Source: Affinirhizobium straminoryzae (GTDB lineage: Bacteria > Pseudomonadota > Alphaproteobacteria > Rhizobiales > Rhizobiaceae). From it: a stretch of 64,000 nt of DNA. The stretch is from positions 124,001 to 188,000 of the forward strand of contig NZ_VJMG01000010.1 of assembly GCF_007004135.1 (NCBI RefSeq). The letters are read 5' to 3'. A program made the translations under genes and the position numbers. This document shows positions 52,662 to 61,374 of the stretch, piece by piece. The notes below the pieces were generated by a model that had not been told where the DNA came from, searched no databases, and saw nothing but the letters and a program-made list of their open reading frames with translations. Every line of letters starts with the position of its first letter. Positions within the stretch are counted from its first letter, which is position 1.

Positions 52662-53600
52662 ATGCTGACATTGCGGCAGATCGAGGTCATCCGGGCAATC
52701 ATGGTTACCGGCAGCATTGCCGGGGCGGCGCGGCTGCTCAATGTTTCGGCCCCGGGCATCAGCCGGCTGATGAAGTATTCGGAGGATTCGCTCGGCGTGC
52801 GGCTGTTCGATCGCCGATCCGGTCGCTATGTGCCAACATCGGAAGCGCGCAACATTTTCGATCTCCTGGATACGGTGCATCGCAAGCTGGAAGACCTGCA
52901 GTCGGCGATTGCCGATCTCGGAACCGGGAAGAGCCAGGAATTGCGCATTGCCGCCGTGCCCAGCATTGCCAATGTCATGGTGCCGCGCGCGATTGCGCAG
53001 GTGCGCCGGCGCTATCCGGATGTCGCGCTCGACGTGAACATCCTCAAGATCGAGGAGGCCATCGATTATCTGCTGCTCGGTCGCGGCGAACTGGTGGCGA
53101 TCTCGTCCCGCTTCGACCATCCGCTCATCGAGTTCGAGCCGCTGGCCAGCGGCACGCTCTTGTGCATCGTGCCGGAAGACAGCCCGCTCGCCGCCCGCGA
53201 GACGATTACGCCGCAGGAGATGGCGCATCACCCGCTGATCGGCATCAACCCCAGGGATCCCTATGGCGCGATCATGGCCGCCATGTTCACCACGGCGGGC
53301 ATAGATTATCGCATGACGGTGAAGGCCCGTTTCGGCACAACCGTCTGCAGCCTCGTCGCCGCCGGTCTCGGCATCGCCATCATCGACGAGTTCACCGTCG
53401 CACATAACGTCGTCAGGGGATTGAAGACGCTGAGAATCGATGCCGATTCCATCTTCAACACCTATATCGCCTATCGCCGCGACCTCCCGCTATCGGTCTA
53501 TGCCGAGTTCTTTCGCGATTGCCTGCGACACGAGATGGACAGCGTCAGCTCCCTGAAAAAGCCCGGCCGACGCCGGAGCGGAGACACGCGCAAACCGTAA
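52662..53600 (+). CDS. LysR-family transcriptional regulator
   Basis: A 312-residue LysR regulator. HTH: LTLRQIEVIRAIMVTGSIAGAARLLNVSAPGISRLMKYSE. The effector domain has LRIAAVPSIANVMVPRAIAQVRRRYPDVALDVN and SLVAAGLGIAIIDEF. GGAGG sits 4 bases before the ATG. It lies upstream of the shikimate-dehydrogenase-like gene and the Liv-type importer in the same direction and is their likely regulator. The C-terminal KPGRRRSGDTRKP tail is a basic extension. Confidence 0.92.
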   Translation: MLTLRQIEVIRAIMVTGSIAGAARLLNVSAPGISRLMKYSEDSLGVRLFDRRSGRYVPTSEARNIFDLLDTVHRKLEDLQSAIADLGTGKSQELRIAAVPSIANVMVPRAIAQVRRRYPDVALDVNILKIEEAIDYLLLGRGELVAISSRFDHPLIEFEPLASGTLLCIVPEDSPLAARETITPQEMAHHPLIGINPRDPYGAIMAAMFTTAGIDYRMTVKARFGTTVCSLVAAGLGIAIIDEFTVAHNVVRGLKTLRIDADSIFNTYIAYRRDLPLSVYAEFFRDCLRHEMDSVSSLKKPGRRRSGDTRKP

Positions 53601-53701
53601 CATCATGTTATGGATCAGCGCAGATTTGGTATGCGATCTTTGCACCGAAAGACGCTAGCTTGACGAATATCCAGTTTCTTCCCGCCAAGCGCCCGATCAC
53701 G

Positions 53702-54562
53702 ATGCAACCGCAGACCGCCCCCGACCAGACATCGACTGGCATCACCGTGAACGGAGAGACGCGTCTCTTTCCGGTGCTGGGCGACCCCGTTGATCAGGTA
53801 CGTTCGCCGGAGGTGGTGAGCCGCATTCTCGCCGAACGCGGGTCGAACGCGATTGTGGTGCCCATGCATGTGAAACCCGCAGACCTTGCTTCGGTGTTTT
53901 CGGCCTTTCTCCGGATTTGCAATCTCGGCGGCATGCTGATCACCGTTCCGCACAAGCAGGCGTCGCGTGACCTGTGCGCCGACTGCAGCGACCGGGCGCG
54001 CTTTGTCTCCTCCGTCAATGTCGTGCGCCGCACCGCAAACGGCTGGTATGGCGACAATACCGATGGCATCGGCTTTCTCGACGCGATCGCGGCGAAGGGG
54101 TTTGACGTGACACGCAAGCGGGTGCTGCTGGCAGGCCTTGGCGGCGCCGGCGCGGCCATCGCTCTCGAGTTTCTTCTCCGCGGCGTCGGCCTGCTTGCCC
54201 TGCACGACATCGATACGATCCGCCGCGACAGCCTTTGCGATCGACTTGAGGCACGCTTTCCCGGCCGGGTTGCGACTGGCGGTGCAGACCCCCGCGGCTT
54301 CGATCTGCTGGCCAATGCCACACCGCTCGGAATGCGGCCAGATGACCCCTATCCATTTGATGTCGAAGGCTTCCGATCCGGTCAGTTTGTGGCTTGCGTC
54401 GTCACCAAGCCGGAAATATCACCGCTGATACTGGAAGCCAGACGGCGGGGATGTGACACCGTAACAGGTATTGACATGTTCGACGCGCAGGCCGCAAGGC
54501 TTGCCGGGTTTCTGGAGCGACGCAACCTTGATGAGAGGGAGCGTCAGATCATGCGTCTCTGA
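53702..54562 (+). CDS. Shikimate dehydrogenase family protein
   Basis: A 286-residue AroE-fold NAD(P)-dependent dehydrogenase. The substrate domain has FPVLGDPVDQVRSPEVV and the catalytic Lys in LITVPHKQA, with GDNTDGIGF supplying the Asp. The nucleotide-binding site is VLLAGLGGAGAAIALEF. The usual SLS substrate serines are replaced by QVRS. This points to a catabolic or substrate-shifted paralogue (quinate/shikimate or another hydroxy-acid) and not the biosynthetic enzyme. No good ribosome site precedes the ATG, so the start is uncertain. It lies 74 bp before the Liv-type binding protein. Confidence 0.85.
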   Translation: MQPQTAPDQTSTGITVNGETRLFPVLGDPVDQVRSPEVVSRILAERGSNAIVVPMHVKPADLASVFSAFLRICNLGGMLITVPHKQASRDLCADCSDRARFVSSVNVVRRTANGWYGDNTDGIGFLDAIAAKGFDVTRKRVLLAGLGGAGAAIALEFLLRGVGLLALHDIDTIRRDSLCDRLEARFPGRVATGGADPRGFDLLANATPLGMRPDDPYPFDVEGFRSGQFVACVVTKPEISPLILEARRRGCDTVTGIDMFDAQAARLAGFLERRNLDERERQIMRL

Positions 54563-54636
54563 CGGCAAGGAATGATCCGGGTGGCGTGGAGGAGACGGCG
54601 CCGAAAGCCCGGTCTGAAACAGAGGGAGGACTTCAT

Positions 54637-55773
54637 ATGCTTCGCAAGACCTTATGGATTGCCACAACGGCGCTGCTTTCTGCATTGGGGACCGCGCATG
54701 CCGCAGATACGGTAAAGCTCGGCATGGTGGCCGAACTGTCCGGCGCCGGGGCGCCGGCCGGCACGAACTGGCGCGACGGCATCAAGATCGCCGCCGAGGA
54801 AATCAACGCCGAAGGCGGCATTCTCGGCAAGAAGGTCCAGATCGACGAATACGACACGCAGACCGATCCGCAGGTTTCGCGCGCGCTCGTACAGAAGGCG
54901 ATCGACGGCGGCGCCTATGTCATTCTCGGTACGATCTATTCCGGCTCCACGATGGTCAACATGCTGGTCGCCCAGCAGAACAGCATGCCGCAATTCGTCG
55001 GCTCGGAATCGCCTGCCGTCGTGCAGAAGGGCAATCCCTTCGTGTTCCGCACCTCCTCCGGCGCGCAGAAGGGCGTTCCGGCGCTCACCGCCTATTTCAA
55101 GGACACGCTGAAGGCCAAGACTGTCGGCGTTGCCTGGGTCAACAACGAGTTCGGCAAGGGAGGCCACACCGTATTCCTGAAGGAGATGGAAAAGGCCGGC
55201 ATCAAGGTGATTGCCGACGTTCCCTCCGAACAGGCGCAGACCGATTATGCCGCCGACGTTGCCAAGCTGAAGCAGGCCGCTCCGGATGCCGTCTTCGTTT
55301 ACATGAACCAGGAGGAATCCGCCCGCTTCCTCATCGAGGCCAAGAAGCAGTCGCTCGCCATGCCGCTCGTCGGCGAGGTGACGCTGACGGAAGCCAAGGT
55401 GATCGAGCTTGCCGCCGGTTCGGCCGAAGGCGCCATCGCCCATGTGGGCCTGACCGCGACGGCAACCGACGTGCCGGGTATCGCAGCCTTCGCCACCAAG
55501 TTCGAAGCAACCTTCAAGCGCAAGCCGACCCATGATGCGATCAAGGGTTATATCGGCGCCTGGACCACGAAATATGTCACCGAGATGGTCGGCAAGTTCG
55601 ATGGCGAGGCCTTCTCCACCAGGATGCACGGCCTGTGCCTGAAGGTGGCCGACCATCCGAAGATCCTGATGGACACCTGCTGGGACGATACCGGCGAAAT
55701 GTCGCGTCCGAGCTTCATGGTTCAGGTCAAGAACGGCACGCCTGTCGTGATCGGACAGGTGCCCGCCAACTGA
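54637..55773 (+). CDS. Branched-chain amino-acid-type ABC substrate-binding protein
   Basis: A 378-residue LivK-like periplasmic binding protein. The signal peptide ends at AHA; VKLGMVAELSGAGAPAGTNWRDGIKIAAEEINAEGGILGKKVQI is the family pattern. GGGAGGA lies 6 bases upstream. Members bind branched-chain amino acids, amides, or aromatic and hydroaromatic acids. The adjacent shikimate-dehydrogenase-like gene makes a hydroaromatic acid a reasonable guess. Confidence 0.92.
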   Translation: MLRKTLWIATTALLSALGTAHAADTVKLGMVAELSGAGAPAGTNWRDGIKIAAEEINAEGGILGKKVQIDEYDTQTDPQVSRALVQKAIDGGAYVILGTIYSGSTMVNMLVAQQNSMPQFVGSESPAVVQKGNPFVFRTSSGAQKGVPALTAYFKDTLKAKTVGVAWVNNEFGKGGHTVFLKEMEKAGIKVIADVPSEQAQTDYAADVAKLKQAAPDAVFVYMNQEESARFLIEAKKQSLAMPLVGEVTLTEAKVIELAAGSAEGAIAHVGLTATATDVPGIAAFATKFEATFKRKPTHDAIKGYIGAWTTKYVTEMVGKFDGEAFSTRMHGLCLKVADHPKILMDTCWDDTGEMSRPSFMVQVKNGTPVVIGQVPAN

Positions 55774-55837
55774 TCCCCGTCACGGTTCAGTCTCGCCGCG
55801 GCGCCTGTCGCCGCGGCCTTTCCCGAAAGAGACAACG

Positions 55838-56716
55838 ATGTCCCAATTCCTGCAAGTCATGCTCTCAGGCCTGGCGACGGGCTCGATCTATGCGCTGGTC
55901 GCCATTGGCTTCACCCTCGTGTGGCAGGCCGCCCAGACCGTCAATTTCGCCCAGGGCGAGTTCGTCATGCTGCCCGCCTTCTTCGTTCTGGCGGCCATGA
56001 AACTTCTCGGCATGCCGTTCTGGAGCGCGCTGCTTCTGGGGCTCGCGATCTCTCTGCTGGTGCTCGGCCTGCTGTTCAAGAAACTGATTGTCGAGCCCAT
56101 CCTGCCGCATGGCGGCATCACGCTCATCATCGCCACCATGGCGCTTGGCATCCTGTTGAAGGAAAGCGTCAAGGAATTCTACTCGGCGGAAGCGCAGCCC
56201 TTTCCCTCGCTGTTTCCTGCCCGGCATCTGGATTTCCACGGGGCGGTTCTTTCGCTGCAGGATATTTTCAACCTCGTCCTCTGCCTGGCGATCGTGGTGT
56301 CTCTGACGCTTTTTCTCAATCGCACGCGCACAGGACGCTGCATGCAGGCGACCGCCCAGAACCCGGCTGTTGCCGAAATCCTCGGCGTCAACGTCAAGCG
56401 CATGATCCTCTACACCTTCCTGATCAATGCCGGACTGGCGGCCATCGCCTCCTTCCTCATCACGCCGGTCTATCTTGCGAAATTCTCGAATGGCGAGAGC
56501 CTTGGCCTGATCGCCTTCATCGCCGCCATCGTTGGCGGCTTCAACCAGATCCGGGGCGCGCTCGTCGGCGGGCTGCTGATCGGCGTGCTCGACAACCTGA
56601 CTGCAACCTATGTGACCGCCGAATATCGCGCGGCGCTGCCACTGGTGCTGCTGATCGCGGTCATCCTCGTGCGCCCGCAGGGCCTGCTCGGCACCAAGGA
56701 AGGGAGAGCCGTATGA
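55838..56716 (+). CDS. livH: Liv-type ABC permease LivH
   Basis: A 292-residue permease with about eight membrane segments. LATGSIYALVAIGFTLVWQAAQTVNFAQGEFVMLPAF is the LivH signature, and RCMQATAQNPAVAEILGVNVKR is its ATPase contact loop. It overlaps livM by four bases. Confidence 0.94.
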   Translation: MSQFLQVMLSGLATGSIYALVAIGFTLVWQAAQTVNFAQGEFVMLPAFFVLAAMKLLGMPFWSALLLGLAISLLVLGLLFKKLIVEPILPHGGITLIIATMALGILLKESVKEFYSAEAQPFPSLFPARHLDFHGAVLSLQDIFNLVLCLAIVVSLTLFLNRTRTGRCMQATAQNPAVAEILGVNVKRMILYTFLINAGLAAIASFLITPVYLAKFSNGESLGLIAFIAAIVGGFNQIRGALVGGLLIGVLDNLTATYVTAEYRAALPLVLLIAVILVRPQGLLGTKEGRAV

Positions 56717-57696
56717 CGAAGGTAAACAAGGGTTTCATCGTCGCAGCCCTTCTCCTCGCCGTCGCCATCGTGGCACCGATCGGACAGGGCAACTACATCA
56801 CCTATACGCTGGCCTCCTGGCTGGTCTTCTCCATTGCAGCCATGGGGCTCAACCTGACGCTTGGCTATGCCGGCCAGATCTCGCTTGCGCAGGCCTCCTT
56901 CATGGCGATCGGGGCCTATATCACCGCGCTGCTGACGCTTTCCGGCTGGCACTGGATGGCGGCGATGCCGCTCGGCGTGATCGCCTGCTTCATCGTCGGT
57001 CTTCTTCTCGGCTATCCGGCGCTGCGGCTGAAGGGCCATTTCCTTGCCTTCGTGACACTTGCCTTCAACACGCTCGTCTTTCTCGTCCTGCGCAACGAGG
57101 AGTGGCTGACTGGCGGCAGTTACGGCCTGACGGGCATGCCGCGACCGGGCTTTGGCCTGTTTACCACCATGAAGCAGTTCAATTTCTACTACTTCACGCT
57201 CGCCGTAACCGTCCTTGCCGCGCTGGTGATGTGGGGCATCGTGCGCTCGCCCTGGGGCCGCGCGTTCACGGCGCTGCGGGAAAACCCGATCCGTGCCGAG
57301 AGCCTCGGCGTCGATACGCGGCGCATCACGCTTCTCGCCTTTGCCATCGGCTCAGCCTATGGCGGGCTTGCCGGATCACTCATTGCGCCGCTCGTGCAGT
57401 TCATCGAACCGGGTTCCTTCGGGCTTGCCCATTCGCTGCGCATCCTGCTGATGGTCATCGTTGGTGGCGCCGGCTATTTCGGTGGTCCCTTCCTCGGTGC
57501 AGCCGTGGTGATCCTGCTGCCCGAAATGCTGCGCTTCACCCAGGGTTATTACCTCATCATCTACTCCGCGCTCGTCATCGTCATGCTGATCTTCGTGCCG
57601 GCAGGCCTGATGGGAATGGGCCAGAGATTGCGCGAGAAATTCTGGCCGGGACGCCAGCAGCGGGCTGACATGGCGGAAGGAGCGCGTCTGAAATGA
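56713..57696 (+). CDS. livM: Liv-type ABC permease LivM
   Basis: A 327-residue permease: AMGLNLTLGYAGQISLAQASFMAIGAYITALL and GRAFTALRENPIRAESLGVDTRR. Partners LivH. Its stop overlaps the livG start (ATGA). Confidence 0.94.
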   Translation: MTKVNKGFIVAALLLAVAIVAPIGQGNYITYTLASWLVFSIAAMGLNLTLGYAGQISLAQASFMAIGAYITALLTLSGWHWMAAMPLGVIACFIVGLLLGYPALRLKGHFLAFVTLAFNTLVFLVLRNEEWLTGGSYGLTGMPRPGFGLFTTMKQFNFYYFTLAVTVLAALVMWGIVRSPWGRAFTALRENPIRAESLGVDTRRITLLAFAIGSAYGGLAGSLIAPLVQFIEPGSFGLAHSLRILLMVIVGGAGYFGGPFLGAAVVILLPEMLRFTQGYYLIIYSALVIVMLIFVPAGLMGMGQRLREKFWPGRQQRADMAEGARLK

Positions 57697-58439
57697 GCAA
57701 ACCGGTTCTGTCCGTACGCAATATCCAGAAGAGCTTCGGCGGCATCAAGGCCGTGCGTGGCGTGTCCTTCGAGGTGCAAAGGGGCGAAATCCTCGGGCTC
57801 ATCGGCCCGAACGGGTCCGGCAAGTCCACGCTCTTCAACTGCATTCTCGGCCAGTTGCCAGCCGATACCGGCGAAGTGGAGGTCAACGGCAAGCCTGTTT
57901 CGAACATACGGCCCTCCGATCTCAACAAGCTCGGCGTCGGCCGCACCTTCCAGCAGCTTTCGGTCTTCCCGAAAATGACGGTTCTCGACAATGTGATCCT
58001 GGCCGGCCAGGAGCATCGCGGCACCATGCTGTCGCGGCTGTTCGGGCCAGGCGATGCGGGGCTGACCGCCGAGGCCGAGAAGATGATCGAGTTCTTCCGG
58101 CTGACACCCTACCGGGATACGCCGGCAGGCTCGCTCTCCTACGGCCAGCAGAAGCTTGTCGATGCCGCCATGGCCTTCATGGCGGGGCCGGATCTCGTGC
58201 TTCTCGACGAGCCGGCGGGTGGCGTCAACCTCACCATGCTCGCCAACCTGAAGGACCGGCTCGTCGCCTACAATGCCGAGCACGGCACCACCTTCGTGGT
58301 GATCGAGCACAACATGGAATTCGTCATGAGCCTTTGCACCCGCATCATCGTGCTGGCGGAAGGCGCCGTCATTGCGGAAGGGAGCCCGGCGGAGATCCGG
58401 GCGAACCAGACCGTGATCGACGCGTATCTGGGAGGCTGA
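57693..58439 (+). CDS. livG: Liv-type ABC ATPase LivG
   Basis: A 248-residue ATPase: GPNGSGKST, GRTFQQLSVFPKMTVLDNV, LSYGQQKLVDAAMAFM and LVLLDEPAGGVN. The signature LSYGQQ is typical of LivG. The C-terminal IRANQTVIDAYLGG motif closes the domain. Confidence 0.94.
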   Translation: MSKPVLSVRNIQKSFGGIKAVRGVSFEVQRGEILGLIGPNGSGKSTLFNCILGQLPADTGEVEVNGKPVSNIRPSDLNKLGVGRTFQQLSVFPKMTVLDNVILAGQEHRGTMLSRLFGPGDAGLTAEAEKMIEFFRLTPYRDTPAGSLSYGQQKLVDAAMAFMAGPDLVLLDEPAGGVNLTMLANLKDRLVAYNAEHGTTFVVIEHNMEFVMSLCTRIIVLAEGAVIAEGSPAEIRANQTVIDAYLGG

Positions 58440-58441
58440 GC

Positions 58442-59170
58442 ATGCTGGAACTCAAGAATGTCCATGGCGGCTATGGCAAGGTGACCATCCTGAACGGCGT
58501 CTCGTTCACGATCCCGAAGGCCTCCATCACCACCGTCATCGGCCCGAACGGGGCCGGCAAGTCCACCGTGTTCAAGGCGATCTTCGGCCTTCTCAACATC
58601 CATTCCGGCCAGATCCTGCTGGATGGCAAGGATGTGACGCGCCAGAGCCCGCGGCAGATGATCGAGCAGGGCGTCACCTACGTGCCGCAGGGCCGCAATG
58701 TCGTGCCGCAGCTTTCGGTCTATCACAATCTGGAGCTCGGCGGCATCACGGCAAGCGATCAGGACCGTGTACGCGCGCGCATCGAGACGGTGATGGACCA
58801 GTTTCCGATGCTGCGTGAATTCCGCAATCGCAAGGCCATCGAACTGTCAGGCGGACAGCAGAAGCAGCTCGAAGTGGCACGCGCCCTTCTGCTCGATCCC
58901 AAGCTGATCCTGATCGACGAACCCTCGATCGGTCTTTCGCCCAACCTCGTGCAGGAAGTGTTCCGAACCCTCATCCGGCTGCGGGACCAGGGTGTGACGA
59001 TCCTGATGGTGGAGCAGAATGCCAAGGCGGCGCTTGCCATGTCCGATGACGGACTGGTGCTGGAGCTTGGCCAGACACGCATGCATGACAAGGCAGAGAC
59101 GCTGCTTCGGGATCCCCGCGTCGGCCAGCTTTTCCTGGGCGGGCATATCGAGACGGCGCAGAGCCACTGA
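58442..59170 (+). CDS. livF: Liv-type ABC ATPase LivF
   Basis: A 242-residue ATPase: GPNGAGKST, VTYVPQGRNVVPQLSVYHNLELG, LSGGQQKQLEVARALL and LILIDEPSIGLSP. It is the last gene of the importer operon, 2 bp after livG. Confidence 0.94.
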   Translation: MLELKNVHGGYGKVTILNGVSFTIPKASITTVIGPNGAGKSTVFKAIFGLLNIHSGQILLDGKDVTRQSPRQMIEQGVTYVPQGRNVVPQLSVYHNLELGGITASDQDRVRARIETVMDQFPMLREFRNRKAIELSGGQQKQLEVARALLLDPKLILIDEPSIGLSPNLVQEVFRTLIRLRDQGVTILMVEQNAKAALAMSDDGLVLELGQTRMHDKAETLLRDPRVGQLFLGGHIETAQSH

Positions 59171-59604
59171 CCGCTATCGTCGGGCGGCATCAGCGGTCCC
59201 CATGAAGGAAGGCCAGTCGGGATGCCTGGCTGGCCCTCAAAGTGCAGAATTGGTCTGCCGCCAGAGATCATCAGCCGGAATGCGCCCAAGGTCCGTGTGG
59301 GAAACGAGCAGACACATCCGCACTCGTTGACGGATCTTTTCCGGCGGGCACGCCTCAGGGAAGATCACCCGGCACAGACCTGATGCAAAGCCGGGGGATG
59401 CAAAGCGCCGGTCTGCCAGTCTCCTGTCTTCCGATCCCCACAGCGATGACCGGACGCAGTTCATCTGTTCCTTCGGTTCGAGAAAGAGGCTCTGATGCCT
59501 CCGGTCGTTCGCCACAGGCAACAGCAACCTGCGTGATTGCCTTCACCTCGATTGCACGCTAAAAAAGATTACCCAAACAATCAACTTTTAGACCCCCATC
59601 CGAG
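59171..59604. other. 434-bp gene-free region upstream of sigma factor gene
   Basis: No protein here is convincing on either strand. Near the right end, GCACGCTAAAA (59554-59564) overlaps AAAAAAGATT (59561-59570). Both elements recur (the first inverted) upstream of the TonB-dependent receptor gene, so this is probably the sigma-gene promoter region. Confidence 0.5.
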
Positions 59605-60120
59605 ATGAGCGTAAAGACCCCGCGCCAGATGGCGCTTTTTCTGGAGCACAGGCCGGCCTTGGTGGATTACGCCGCCCGGCTGATGGGCTCGCGCGATCAG
59701 GCGGAGGATATCGTGCAGGACGCCTTTCTCCGATTGAAGCCGAAGGAATCGGAAGACTATGCTCCGCGCCAGATACTTTCCTATCTCTATAGCATCGTGC
59801 GCAACCTTGCGCTTGACCAGTTGAAGCGCCGCAGCGTCGAGAGCAGGGGCCGCGATACGGATCCGCCATTCTGGATCCTGCCGCAGAATCCGGGCACGCC
59901 GGAAGACGCTGTTCTATGGTCCGACCAGGCGCGCGTCGCGGCGGAAACACTGGAGGGCTTGCCGCCGGAGATGCGTCTGGCCATCGAACTCTACCGAACC
60001 GAAGGGTGGACGCTGGAGGCAATCGCCTCCGAATTGAAGGTCTCCGTGGCAACGGCGCACCGGTTGATCCGCACCGGTATGGTGAGGATCGCCCTGTCGC
60101 TGGATCAGGCCAGCCATTGA
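59605..60120 (+). CDS. fecI: FecI-type ECF RNA polymerase sigma factor
   Basis: A 171-residue extracytoplasmic-function sigma factor. Region 2 covers about residues 15-75 (AEDIVQDAFLRLKPKE, ILSYLYSIVRNLALDQLKRR) and region 4 about 110-165 (LPPEMRLAIELYRTEGWTLEAIASELKVSVATAHRLIRTGMVRI). FecI-type factors read one receptor promoter when released by their FecR partner, which is encoded next after 111 bp. Sensing goes through the outer-membrane receptor two genes downstream. Confidence 0.93.
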   Translation: MSVKTPRQMALFLEHRPALVDYAARLMGSRDQAEDIVQDAFLRLKPKESEDYAPRQILSYLYSIVRNLALDQLKRRSVESRGRDTDPPFWILPQNPGTPEDAVLWSDQARVAAETLEGLPPEMRLAIELYRTEGWTLEAIASELKVSVATAHRLIRTGMVRIALSLDQASH

Positions 60121-60231
60121 AAATACCGGTGAACCGATGAAAAATCCGACCGTGCCGATCGTTTATCAAGAAGCCGCACACGCAGGCGCGCAAACGGCCA
60201 GACAATCACGCAACGAGGGAACCGCCGGCCG

Positions 60232-61239
60232 GTGAGCACCACAGATCACCCAGAACACGAAGGCGGACTGGCTCTCGAGCAGGCGATGGATTGGTTCATG
60301 CGCCTGCGGGATACACCCTGCGAGGAAGACGTTGTCCGGCAATGGGAGGCCTGGCTTCGGGAATCCGAGAAGCATGCCGCAGCCTGGACACGGATCTGTC
60401 GCACCTGGGTCGCACTGGGCGAACGACCGGCACCGCTCCCCTCCGCGCGGCCTCCCCTTGCACCCACGGCATCATTCGTACAGCGGGCAGGCAAGGAACG
60501 GCCTTTCTCGCGGCGGCGCTTCGGCCTGACGGGCGCAGCACTGCTCTGCCTCAGCCTCGCCGTCATCTTCTTTGGAACCGACCTGCTGTTGCGCTTCGAA
60601 GCGGATTTCCGCACCGGTGCAGGCGAAACCCTGACGACGACACTGGCAGACGGATCGCGCGTGACACTGGCACCGGAATCCGCCCTCTCCGACGCCTTTG
60701 ACGGTACCAATCGCAAAGTGCGGCTCCTTGAGGGAGAAGCCTATTTCGAAGTAACCCACGACACCACGAGGCCTTTCGTGGTCACGGCCAGGGACGCCTC
60801 TGTCCGCGTGCTGGGCACCGCCTTCAGTGTTCGCGACACCGGGCACGGAACGCGTGTCGAACTGGCCCGTGGAGCCGTCGAACTCCGGTGGACGGATGCC
60901 ACCGGAGATACGGCCATGGCGCTGGCACCGGGCGATGCGGTAACCGTCGACAGGTCGAACGGGAAGGCAGACCGAAGCCGTGTCGATCCGCACGACATCG
61001 CGCTCTGGCGTGAGGGACGTCTGTCGGTCACCGACCAGACGCTCGGCGATGTGGTCGGCCTGATTCAGCGTCAGCATCCCGCCTGGATCGTCGTGGCCGA
61101 GGCTGACATTTCAGCGCTGCGGGTGACCGGCCTTTACGACCTGAATGATCCGGACAAGGCCCTGGCGGCACTGATTGCGCCGTTCAACCTGCATCTGCGC
61201 CCCTTTTCACCCTATCTCCGGGTGATTTCGAGCCGCTAA
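60232..61239 (+). CDS. fecR: FecR-type anti-sigma/signal-transfer protein
   Basis: A 335-residue FecR-family protein. The cytoplasmic N-terminal FecR domain has ALEQAMDWFMRLRDTPCEEDVVRQWEAWLRESEKHAAAW. One membrane helix follows (GAALLCLSLAVIFFG, residues about 100-116), and then the periplasmic beta-rich FecR region (TTTLADGSRVTLAPESAL, LLEGEAYFEVTHDTTRPFVV) with a C-terminal secretin/TonB short domain. It relays the ligand-loaded receptor signal to FecI. The start is a GTG with GAGGGA about 10 bases upstream. Confidence 0.93.
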   Translation: MSTTDHPEHEGGLALEQAMDWFMRLRDTPCEEDVVRQWEAWLRESEKHAAAWTRICRTWVALGERPAPLPSARPPLAPTASFVQRAGKERPFSRRRFGLTGAALLCLSLAVIFFGTDLLLRFEADFRTGAGETLTTTLADGSRVTLAPESALSDAFDGTNRKVRLLEGEAYFEVTHDTTRPFVVTARDASVRVLGTAFSVRDTGHGTRVELARGAVELRWTDATGDTAMALAPGDAVTVDRSNGKADRSRVDPHDIALWREGRLSVTDQTLGDVVGLIQRQHPAWIVVAEADISALRVTGLYDLNDPDKALAALIAPFNLHLRPFSPYLRVISSR

Positions 61240-61246
61240 GTACTTG

Positions 61247-61296
61247 TTTTAGCGTGCGAGAGCGCATGCATGCAGCATCGAGTTCCAAAAAAGATT
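61247..61296 (+). promoter_or_regulatory. Control region of TonB-dependent receptor gene
   Basis: TTTTAGCGTGC (61247-61257) is the exact reverse complement of GCACGCTAAAA found before the sigma gene. AAAAAAGATT (61287-61296) repeats the same ten bases also found there. The receptor promoter read by the FecI-type factor probably lies here; the shared sequence could be a sigma or a regulator site. Confidence 0.4.
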
Positions 61297-61374
61297 CGAG
61301 GCGCCTGAAAAACTTGCCTCCTTCACTCGTATTTACCCGCAGACGGCCTGGGCCGTTTCTGTATGGGGACGAGT

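Noticed and set aside
59242-59562. 106-residue frame upstream of the sigma factor gene
   Set aside because: Ser/Arg-rich composition, no start signal, and promoter-like elements overlap its end.
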